This document shows, piece by piece, positions 57,663 through 64,000 of a DNA stretch of 64,000 bases. Below the pieces are notes generated by a model that was not told the origin of the DNA, did no database searches, and worked only from the letters and a program-made list of their open reading frames with translations. The translations under genes were made by a program, and so were the position numbers. Each line of letters begins with the position of its first letter. The first letter of the stretch is position 1. Origin of the DNA: Flavobacteriaceae bacterium (GTDB taxonomy: Bacteria > Bacteroidota > Bacteroidia > Flavobacteriales > Flavobacteriaceae); assembly GCA_028280265.1 (NCBI GenBank), contig JANQMD010000013.1:27744-91743 (forward strand). Direction: 5' to 3'.

Positions 57663-59600
57663 CTATTTCTTTATTTTAAAGATGTGAAAGGGGAGTGTAG
57701 GATGTAGCTCCACATAATTCCACTCATCATACCAATTGTAACTATTTCCGGTAATGAGATCATGAACCTGAACTTGTTGTCCCTGTTGAATACCGAGCTC
57801 ATGCATTGGAAGCTGAACGTGGCCAGATTGCATGTAATACGGATCTAAACTGATTACGGTTAATGTTTCATCAGTTTTTTCATCATCCCACTTGTAAAAA
57901 GCAATGAGGTTTTCATTTTCGATATGACAAAATTGAATGTTATTGGTTTGCTGATAAGATGCATGATGATGACGTATCTTATTGATACTACCGATTAATT
58001 TTGTCAGCTTATTTTCTTGAAACCAATCATAATGGCATAGCTGAAACTTCTCAGACATATAATACTCTTCTTTGCCTGGAATGGCCTCATCGATCATTTG
58101 CTCAAAAACAGGTCCATAGATTCCAATATTTGAGCTCAAGGTAGCAGCCAATGCATAACGTTGCAGGTATTTTGATTCGTTGGCCCCTTGAAGGTGATAT
58201 GGATTGATGTCAGGAGTATTTGGCCAGAAATTAGGTCGCATGTATTCTTTACGATCCGTTTTGGTCAAATCTTTCATGTATTCAATCAACTCGTGTTTTG
58301 TATTTCTCCATGTAAAATAGGTATACGATTGAGTATAGCCTTGCTTTGCCAGTTGCTCCATGACTTTTGGTTTGGTAAATGCTTCCGCCAAAAACAGTAC
58401 ATTTGGATGTTTTTTCTTGACTTCAGTGATAATCCAATTCCAGAAATAATAGGGCTTTGTGTGAGGATTGTCTACACGAAAAACCTCAATACCACAATCA
58501 ATCCAATAAAAAAGGATCTCCAAACATTCTTTCCACAGATTTTTGTAGTCTTTGCTTTCCCAGTAGATAGGTAAAATATCTTGGTATTTCTTTGGAGGGT
58601 TTTCTGCATATTGAACCGTTCCATCGGGTCTCCATTTGAACCAATCTGGATGCTCTGTCACCCACGGATGATCAGGAGCTGCCTGTAAGGCATAATCCAT
58701 AGCAACATCGATACCTAAACCTTTGGCCGCTTTTACCAACTCCTTAAAATCTTCTACAGTTCCTAATTCTGGATGAATATCTTTATGCCCCCCTTGCTTT
58801 GAACCAATACCCCAGGCAGACCCCACATCTCCATCTTCTGCCTCAGTCGTATTGTTTTTTCCTTTTCTATTGACTTCTCCAATAGGATGAACAGGAGGGA
58901 AGTACAGGGTGTCAAATCCCATTTCAGCAATTCTGGGGAGCAATCTATGACAATCTTTAAAAGTTCCATGTGTTCCTTCATCCTCTGAAGATGATCTAGG
59001 GAAGAATTCATACCAAGTACTAAAACGTGCTTTCTTTCTATCTACATACACCTGAAACTCTTGAGATTCGTTCATCAAAAACTTAGCGGGATATTTTGTG
59101 AAAATAGTTTCTAGTTGATCGCTAATTGCTTCTTTGATCGCTTTCTCGTAATCTTCATCAGATTTAAAAATAGAAATGACGTGTTGTAAGTATTTTTTTT
59201 CTGTTTTATTTGCTTCTTTCAAGAGAGGCTTTAGATACTCAATGCCTTCTAACAGTTCTGACTTTACATGTTGATTGTCGCTAATTTTTCTTCCAATACC
59301 ATATTGCCAGTTTAAGGCATCATCTACCCAGCCTTGAAGTTTGTATGAATAAAATCCTTGCTTTTGAACTTGAAAAGTAGCGGCCCAACCATCGTTATCT
59401 ACATGATGCATTCTTACCTCTCTCCAAACTTTTTCTTTTTGGTGTTTGTATAAAATACTTGCTTGAATTTTGTCGTGACCATCAACAAGAACATCTGCAG
59501 TTACATCTACCAATTCATCGAGAACTCGTTTGATAAAGACAGTACCTTGATTGATTTGTGGTCTGATATTTTCAAGAACAACACGCTTCTGATTTTGCAT
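57663..59600 (-). CDS. glgE: Alpha-1,4-glucan:maltose-1-phosphate maltosyltransferase
   Basis: A 645-residue GH13_3 enzyme that extends alpha-glucan chains with maltose 1-phosphate. An N-terminal beta domain precedes the barrel: RFSTWYEFFPRS, TLYFPPVHPIGEVNRKGKNN, AMDYALQAAPDHPWVTEHPDWF, nucleophile region VFRVDNPHTKP (Asp), acid LFLAEAFTKPKVM (Glu). First gene of the glgE-mak-glgB operon. A TACTTTTG box lies 31 bases upstream. No glycogen-synthase or treS gene is in the window, so maltose could arise from imported sugars or elsewhere. Confidence 0.93.
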   Translation of the reverse strand: MQNQKRVVLENIRPQINQGTVFIKRVLDELVDVTADVLVDGHDKIQASILYKHQKEKVWREVRMHHVDNDGWAATFQVQKQGFYSYKLQGWVDDALNWQYGIGRKISDNQHVKSELLEGIEYLKPLLKEANKTEKKYLQHVISIFKSDEDYEKAIKEAISDQLETIFTKYPAKFLMNESQEFQVYVDRKKARFSTWYEFFPRSSSEDEGTHGTFKDCHRLLPRIAEMGFDTLYFPPVHPIGEVNRKGKNNTTEAEDGDVGSAWGIGSKQGGHKDIHPELGTVEDFKELVKAAKGLGIDVAMDYALQAAPDHPWVTEHPDWFKWRPDGTVQYAENPPKKYQDILPIYWESKDYKNLWKECLEILFYWIDCGIEVFRVDNPHTKPYYFWNWIITEVKKKHPNVLFLAEAFTKPKVMEQLAKQGYTQSYTYFTWRNTKHELIEYMKDLTKTDRKEYMRPNFWPNTPDINPYHLQGANESKYLQRYALAATLSSNIGIYGPVFEQMIDEAIPGKEEYYMSEKFQLCHYDWFQENKLTKLIGSINKIRHHHASYQQTNNIQFCHIENENLIAFYKWDDEKTDETLTVISLDPYYMQSGHVQLPMHELGIQQGQQVQVHDLITGNSYNWYDEWNYVELHPTLPFHIFKIKK

Positions 59601-59630
59601 TCTTACGTCTGATTTTTAGTTTGATAAAAT

Positions 59631-59638
59631 CAAAAGTA
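59631..59638 (-). promoter_or_regulatory. -7 box TACTTTTG for glgE operon
   Basis: Minus strand TACTTTTG, about 31 bases before the glgE ATG; -33 element not clear. Confidence 0.4.
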
Positions 59639-59735
59639 GCAAAATTCAATACCGGATTGATACCCTCAAAAAAAATAGCGTTCAATACAACGTTTTCGTG
59701 TTGATAACATTTTGTAAAATGCTAAAAAAGAAGAC

Positions 59736-60320
59736 TTAAACCCCTCTTTGTTTGTTGATTTCGTCTTGTAATTGGCGACGTAATTTTTGCTCTCTCTCCA
59801 GCGATTTCTTTTTGTGAATTGCAAATTCTTGTTCCAAATCGATGAGGTCAGATTTTGCATTTGTAGTAAGCACATTGCTGTTTTTAAAGCGATACATGAA
59901 GTACAAAAGGAACACCAATAATATGGTTATAATAGACCAAACAATAATATTATAAGTGCTTTTTGAAAATTCGATTCCTAGAAACCGAATGCTATTTTTT
60001 TGAGCCAAAGTCTGTCTCCAATCAGTTTCGAATGTAGCCGCTATTTTTTTGATACCATTGATGCTGTCTTTTTGACTCTCAATTTGACGTTGATTAGAAA
60101 GTACTTTAGATTTTAAGTCTTTTATGGAATCAGCAACTTGATTTTTTAAATTACGATACCTCTCTTTGCTGATGACTTTATATTCTTGATAAGAAGTTGA
60201 AATTCTATATATTTTATCAAACTTTTCAAGAATAGTCAACGTATCTTTTTTCTGTTGAGCTTGAACAGAAATTGAAAGAAATATACAAAATACAATGAGT
60301 AGGGACTTGAGTATTTTCAT
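59736..60320 (-). CDS. Secreted/membrane coiled-coil protein of unknown function
   Basis: A 194-residue protein: signal peptide (to about VQAQQ), a coiled-coil periplasmic domain (about 40-100: SKERYRNLKNQVADSIKDLKSKVLSNQRQIESQKDSI), one membrane segment (about 124-143) and a cytosolic coiled-coil tail (EQEFAIHKKKSLEREQKLRRQLQDEINK). Similar proteins in Flavobacteriia are sometimes misnamed tRNA (guanine-N1)-methyltransferase; no methyltransferase motif is present. It lies between the glgE operon and the rplT terminator, in its own unit. Confidence 0.65.
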   Translation of the reverse strand: MKILKSLLIVFCIFLSISVQAQQKKDTLTILEKFDKIYRISTSYQEYKVISKERYRNLKNQVADSIKDLKSKVLSNQRQIESQKDSINGIKKIAATFETDWRQTLAQKNSIRFLGIEFSKSTYNIIVWSIITILLVFLLYFMYRFKNSNVLTTNAKSDLIDLEQEFAIHKKKSLEREQKLRRQLQDEINKQRGV

Positions 60321-60349
60321 GGTTGATGAGGTTAGTGATGCGAAATTTA

Positions 60350-60388
60350 AATAAAAAAACCCAAACTTATCGTTTGGGCTTTTTAGTA
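60350..60388 (-). terminator. Terminator of rplT operon
   Basis: CCCAAAC / GTTTGGG with 5-base loop; the minus strand continues with a run of T. Confidence 0.85.
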
Positions 60389-60403
60389 TAAGCGAATGAA
60401 TGA

Positions 60404-60748
60404 TTATTTTACTTTCTCTACGATTGCCTTAAAAGCTTCTGGGTTATTCATAGCTAAATCTGCTAAAACCTTACGGTTTAACTCGATATTATTAGCTTTT
60501 AATTTTCCCATAAACTGAGAGTAAGACATTCCGTGTAAACGTGCTCCAGCATTGATACGCTGAATCCATAATGAACGGAAGTTTCTCTTGTTATTTTTAC
60601 GGTCTCTATATGCATATAGCATTGCTTTTTCAACCGCATTTTTTGCTACTGTATAAACGTTTTTTCTACGTCCGAAGTAACCTTTTGCTTGCTTCAAGAT
60701 TTTCTTTCTTCTATTTCTTGAAGCTACTGAATTTACTGATCTTGGCAT
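60404..60748 (-). CDS. rplT: 50S ribosomal protein L20
   Basis: A 114-residue basic protein: [20 protein letters not shown] at the N-terminus and [43 protein letters not shown] at the C-terminus are diagnostic for L20. It binds 23S rRNA early in assembly and may repress its own operon by binding the mRNA. It follows rpmI with an unusually wide 156-base gap filled by degenerate short repeats. Confidence 0.97.
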   Translation of the reverse strand: MPRSVNSVASRNRRKKILKQAKGYFGRRKNVYTVAKNAVEKAMLYAYRDRKNNKRNFRSLWIQRINAGARLHGMSYSQFMGKLKANNIELNRKVLADLAMNNPEAFKAIVEKVK

Positions 60749-60904
60749 AATTCAAATTGTTTTTGTAGTAGGCGGCTTATTTAATTATGAATTTTTAATT
60801 TTCAATTACGAATTTTTGTAAAATTTAACTCGTAACTCAACACTCATAACTCAAAACTCTTAGTTGCCTAGCTCCATGGTTAATAATTAAATTCCCTTGC
60901 GAAA
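60749..60904. repeat. Degenerate short repeats between rplT and rpmI
   Basis: Contains several TAACTC-type units (ACTCGTAACTCAACACTC, ATAACTCAAAACTC) and AATTACGAATTTTTG. These read like decayed simple repeats within a ribosomal-protein operon. No coding frame. Confidence 0.45.
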
Positions 60905-61102
60905 TTATTTCAACGATAATTGTTGCTTAATATTCGCCTCATCTGACTTATGAACTAATGTATCATGAGTCAATTTAAGCTTACGTTTCTTAGACTTCTT
61001 TGTTAAGATATGACTTTTAAACGCGTGCTTTCTTTTGATTTTACCAGAACCTGTCAACTTAAAACGTTTCTTTGCACTGGATTTTGTTTTCATTTTAGGC
61101 AT
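60905..61102 (-). CDS. rpmI: 50S ribosomal protein L35
   Basis: A 65-residue basic protein: [31 protein letters not shown] is the usual start, with [10 protein letters not shown] following. It belongs to the infC-rpmI-rplT cluster. The flanking gaps (107 and 156 bases) are wider than in most bacteria. Confidence 0.97.
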   Translation of the reverse strand: MPKMKTKSSAKKRFKLTGSGKIKRKHAFKSHILTKKSKKRKLKLTHDTLVHKSDEANIKQQLSLK

Positions 61103-61209
61103 CTCTCCTTCGTTTTTATTTCTCGCTTATATATTTTTAGTTGAAAAGTTTAAAAGCCAAAAGTTGAAAGTGTAATTCTACTTAAGTTTCTAACTTTCCA
61201 ACTTTTAAC
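61103..61209. repeat. Inverted short repeats between rpmI and infC
   Basis: AAAAGTTGAAAG and CTTTCCAACTTTT (with further AAGTTTAAAAG / CTTTTAACTT) are imperfect inverted copies of a simple motif. Possibly a processing hairpin or decayed repeat. Confidence 0.45.
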
Positions 61210-61770
61210 TTATTTTGTTTTCTTTGGAGCGATAAACATAATCATACGCTTACCTTCAAGTTTTGGCATTTGCTCTAACTTACCATACTCCTCTAATTCT
61301 TGAGCCAAACGCAATAATAAAATTTGACCCTGTTCTTTAAAGATAATTGAACGTCCCTTAAAGAATACAAATGCTTTTAATTTCGCACCGTCTTGTAAGA
61401 ACTTAATAGCATGTTTCTTTTTAAATTCATAATCATGCTCGTCAGTTTGAGGTCCAAAACGAATTTCTTTGATGGTTACTTTAGTAGCTTTCGCCTTTAA
61501 AGCCTTTTCACGTTTCTTTTGCTCATACAAGAACTTTTTGTAATCAATGATTTTACAAACCGGAGGCTTTGCTTTTGGACTAATTTCAACTAAATCTAAT
61601 CCTTGCTCTCTAGCCATTTCTTTAGCTCTGGCTAAAGGGTAAACACCAACTTCTACATTTTCGCCCACTACTCTAACTTCATCAACATATTTAATTTTTT
61701 CGTTGATTCTGTGTTGGTCTTCTTTGATAATTCTTGCTGGTCCTCTAGACCTTTTTCTTCGTATTGCTAT
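61210..61770 (-). CDS. infC: Translation initiation factor IF-3 (ATA start)
   Basis: The track begins at an internal GTG (61668). In-frame coding continues upstream as [22 protein letters not shown], which is the normal IF-3 N-terminus, to an in-frame TAA at 61774-61776. No ATG, GTG or TTG lies between; the best start is ATA at 61768-61770 (ATA-GCA-ATA-CGA), giving 186 residues. IF-3 genes often use rare start codons (AUU in E. coli) because IF-3 rejects them and so represses itself. The domain order is normal: N-domain, linker, C-domain ending FIAPKK. Confidence 0.85.
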   Translation of the reverse strand: MAIRRKRSRGPARIIKEDQHRINEKIKYVDEVRVVGENVEVGVYPLARAKEMAREQGLDLVEISPKAKPPVCKIIDYKKFLYEQKKREKALKAKATKVTIKEIRFGPQTDEHDYEFKKKHAIKFLQDGAKLKAFVFFKGRSIIFKEQGQILLLRLAQELEEYGKLEQMPKLEGKRMIMFIAPKKTK

Positions 61771-61807
61771 GACTTATAAATTTTATCCTGTTTTGCAGGG
61801 GTTGTTA

Positions 61808-63754
61808 CTAATTTTTAAATTCTACAATTGTTTTACTTATTTCTTCTTTGATTAAGGCAACAAATTCATCAATTGTAAATGTTCCCAAATCTCCCTCTCC
61901 GTGTTTTCTAACAGATACAGTGCCTTCACTTTCTTCTTTTTCTCCAACAATCACCATAAAAGGAACCTTACTTACTTCTGCATCACGAATCTTTCTTCCT
62001 GTCTTTTCATTCCTGCTATCTACGAGGGCGCGAATTTCGGAATTTTCCAACAAATGTAAAACTTTTTCAGAATATTTTTGATATTTCTCACTGATTGGCA
62101 GGATGATAACTTGTTCTGGGGTGAGCCATAACGGAAAATTTCCTCCTGTGTGTTCCAATAAGATGGCAATGAATCTTTCCATAGATCCAAACGGAGCTCT
62201 ATGAATCATTACAGGCCTGTGAGATTGATTGTCTGATCCCTTGTAGGTCAGATCAAAGCGCTCAGGCAGGTTATAGTCGACTTGGATGGTTCCCAATTGC
62301 CAACTTCTTCCCAAGGCGTCTTTCACCATGAAATCTAATTTGGGTCCGTAAAACGCTGCTTCACCTTCCTCTATCACATAATCCAGACCTTTGTCTTTGG
62401 CAGCATTGATAATTGCTTGTTCAGATTTTTCCCAATTCTCAACAGAACCAATATACTTTTCAGGTTTTTCTAGATCCCTAACAGAAACCTGCGCAGTAAA
62501 GTTTTCGAATCCTAAAGATCTAAAAACATATAGTACGAGATCTATTACATTTTTGAATTCTTCATCTAGTTGTTCAGGAGTACAAAAAATATGTGCATCA
62601 TCCTGAGTAAATCCACGAACACGAGTTAACCCGTGTAATTCACCACTTTGTTCGTATCGATATACAGTGCCAAACTCTGCAAATCTTACTGGTAAGTCTT
62701 TGTATGAATAAGGTTTGAAATTATAAACTTCACAATGATGTGGACAATTCATCGGTTTTAATAAGAATTCTTCATCATCTTTTGGAGTTGTGATAGGTTG
62801 AAAACTGTCTTCTCCGTACTTGGCATAATGTCCTGAGGTTACATACAAATCTTTCTGACCGATATGTGGAGTCATCACCATTTGGTATCCAGCTTTCTTT
62901 TGAGCCGCTTTCAAGAAGTTTTCTAATCTTTCTCTCAATGCTGCGCCTTTGGGAAGCCATAAAGGGAGTCCTTGACCAACAGTTTGTGAGAAAGCAAATA
63001 ATTCTAATTCTCTACCTAGTTTTCTATGATCCCTTTTCTTAGCTTCTTCTATCAACTCTAAATACTCAGTCAGCATTTTCTGTTTTGGAAATGAGATTCC
63101 ATAAATACGTGTTAGTTGATTGTTCTTTTCATCACCTCGCCAATAAGCCCCAGCAACATTCATGATCTTAATAGCTTTGATAATTCCTGTATTTGGAATA
63201 TGTCCACCACGGCACAAATCTGTAAAATCGCTATGATCACAAAATGTAATATCTCCGTCCGTTAGGTTTTCAATGAGCTCTACTTTGTAAGGATTATTTT
63301 CTTCCTTATATAAGGACAGTGCATCAGCTTTTGAAACAGACCGCATTGTAAATTCATGCTTCCCTCTTGCTAACTCTAAAAATCTCTTTTCTATGGAAGG
63401 AAAATCTTTTTCTGAAATCGTTTCCTCACCAAGATCAATATCATAGTAGAATCCGTTATCAATTGCAGGACCTATAGTTAGCTTTGCATTCGGGTGAAAC
63501 TCCAAAACAGTTTGAGCCAAAACATGGGCAGAAGAATGCCAAAAGGCTTTTTTGCCTTCAGCATCATTAAATGTATACAATATTAATGATCCATCAGAGG
63601 TTAATGGGGTGGTCGTTTCAATGGTGTCTCCATTAAAACTTGCAGAAATCACATTTCTTGCCAAACCTTCACTAATGCTTCTAGCAACATCTATAGAATT
63701 GATGCCGCTTTCAAACTCTTTAATGCTACCATCAGGTAGCGTAATATTGATCAT
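61808..63754 (-). CDS. thrS: Threonyl-tRNA synthetase
   Basis: A 648-residue class-II synthetase. The TGS domain (1-60, [20 protein letters not shown]), editing domain ([10 protein letters not shown] with zinc-like Hxxx[16 protein letters not shown]), and catalytic core (zinc Cys in [10 protein letters not shown], motif 2 around [28 protein letters not shown], motif 3 [10 protein letters not shown]) are all present, with a C-terminal anticodon domain. It charges tRNA-Thr. It heads the cluster, followed 37 bases later by infC. A TTG-N20-TATCTTTG promoter lies upstream. Confidence 0.97.
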   Translation of the reverse strand: MINITLPDGSIKEFESGINSIDVARSISEGLARNVISASFNGDTIETTTPLTSDGSLILYTFNDAEGKKAFWHSSAHVLAQTVLEFHPNAKLTIGPAIDNGFYYDIDLGEETISEKDFPSIEKRFLELARGKHEFTMRSVSKADALSLYKEENNPYKVELIENLTDGDITFCDHSDFTDLCRGGHIPNTGIIKAIKIMNVAGAYWRGDEKNNQLTRIYGISFPKQKMLTEYLELIEEAKKRDHRKLGRELELFAFSQTVGQGLPLWLPKGAALRERLENFLKAAQKKAGYQMVMTPHIGQKDLYVTSGHYAKYGEDSFQPITTPKDDEEFLLKPMNCPHHCEVYNFKPYSYKDLPVRFAEFGTVYRYEQSGELHGLTRVRGFTQDDAHIFCTPEQLDEEFKNVIDLVLYVFRSLGFENFTAQVSVRDLEKPEKYIGSVENWEKSEQAIINAAKDKGLDYVIEEGEAAFYGPKLDFMVKDALGRSWQLGTIQVDYNLPERFDLTYKGSDNQSHRPVMIHRAPFGSMERFIAILLEHTGGNFPLWLTPEQVIILPISEKYQKYSEKVLHLLENSEIRALVDSRNEKTGRKIRDAEVSKVPFMVIVGEKEESEGTVSVRKHGEGDLGTFTIDEFVALIKEEISKTIVEFKN

Positions 63755-63783
63755 GTACTTGATATTATATAATAATGAAGCTG

Positions 63784-63814
63784 CAAAGATATTAGAAAAC
63801 TAAAATGAATACAA
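63784..63814 (-). promoter_or_regulatory. Promoter TTG-N20-TATCTTTG for thrS
   Basis: On the minus strand TTG (63812-63814) and TATCTTTG (63784-63791) match the consensus, about 30 bases before the thrS ATG. Confidence 0.7.
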
Positions 63815-63935
63815 TAAAATATAGTTTTCTCTGGCTAAAAAGGTTCGTTCTAGAATAAATAAGTTGGTGTGCTTGGGTAAATATTTGATGTTTAACTGAT
63901 TAGAAAAACTTGAAAAAAAAGTAAAGAAATATTTG

Positions 63936-63963
63936 GTTGTGGGGTTTATAGTGTACTATCTTT
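63936..63963 (+). promoter_or_regulatory. Strong promoter at right edge (possible rRNA operon)
   Basis: TTG (63936-63938) and TATCTTTG (63956-63963), 17-base spacing, followed by GCGGTCCGTTTTCACGGGG and AGTTCATTGAGAAG. That leader resembles what I remember upstream of flavobacterial 16S rRNA genes (GTTC-TTGA-type). The gene itself is outside the window. Confidence 0.5.
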
Positions 63964-64000
63964 GCGGTCCGTTTTCACGGGGAGTTCATTGAGAAGTTTG

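Noticed and set aside
61666-61668. GTG start for infC as in the ORF track
   Set aside because: It would remove the conserved IF-3 N-terminus that is encoded in-frame upstream.

Overview
The window is a contiguous chromosomal piece of an AT-rich member of Bacteroidota, almost certainly a flavobacterium (Flavobacteriaceae). This rests on the SusC/SusD pair, a FecI/FecR/TonB-receptor set, C-terminal Por-secretion (type IX) sorting tails, eukaryotic-type glutamine synthetase II, a fused IcmF mutase, many short Bacteroidota-specific families (DUF1684, DUF2007, DUF4136, DUF4174, DUF4197, DUF5522, DUF6265), and recurrent promoters of the Bacteroidota form TTG-N17-23-TAnnTTTG. Nothing looks like a plasmid, prophage or intact IS element; it is mostly core genome with a few accessory patches.

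Layout. 0-14.4 kb: lipoproteins, an MFS pump behind a leader-peptide attenuator, an S15-type hydrolase, a DJ-1-like lipoprotein, M14 and M61 peptidases, then a compact regulatory patch: ECF sigma factor SigZ, an unlisted 36-residue protein with 12 cysteines, a divergent GbsR/MarR regulator, two paralogous membrane proteins and a TIGR01777 epimerase. 14.4-16.9 kb: two tandem M43 metalloproteases with secretion tails. 17-20.4 kb: icmF. 20.7-23 kb: small envelope proteins and a BtuF-like protein. 23.2-27.6 kb: SusC/SusD. 27.6-32.5 kb: pyrF, an orphan DppB-like permease, a degraded gene, then tpiA-MGMT-like-prmA-clpS-hypothetical in an overlapping operon. 32.6-35.2 kb: SbtA-type bicarbonate permease with two small genes, divergent from a LysR regulator. 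35.2-42.3 kb: tRNA-Arg(ACG), small proteins, SPFH protein, Ca/Na antiporter, glutamine synthetase, purM. 42.2-47.7 kb: a gene-poor 1.2 kb stretch with a long inverted repeat, then a TonB receptor convergent with FecR and FecI. 48.2-59.6 kb: prfA, GH31 alpha-glucosidase, an HxlR-controlled pair, and the GlgE-maltokinase-GlgB operon. 59.7-63.8 kb: rplT, rpmI, infC, thrS. The right edge carries a strong promoter that may begin an rRNA operon.

How genes work together. GlgE, maltokinase and GlgB form an alpha-glucan synthesis route from maltose; no trehalose synthase is present here, and a cytosolic GH31 glucosidase lies next door. SbtA and the LysR regulator look like a bicarbonate-uptake module. 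The translation cluster thrS-infC-rpmI-rplT is the standard one, and infC appears to start at a rare ATA codon.

The most interesting observations are: the leader peptide/attenuator before the MFS pump; the cysteine-rich peptide encoded with SigZ, facing a GbsR regulator whose candidate operator (TTTCA-N8-TGAAA) recurs before the membrane-protein pair; a dispersed palindromic repeat translated inside icmF; the non-canonical infC start; and the divergent HxlR promoter/operator. All functional statements are read from sequence and remembered family signatures; no database search was possible.
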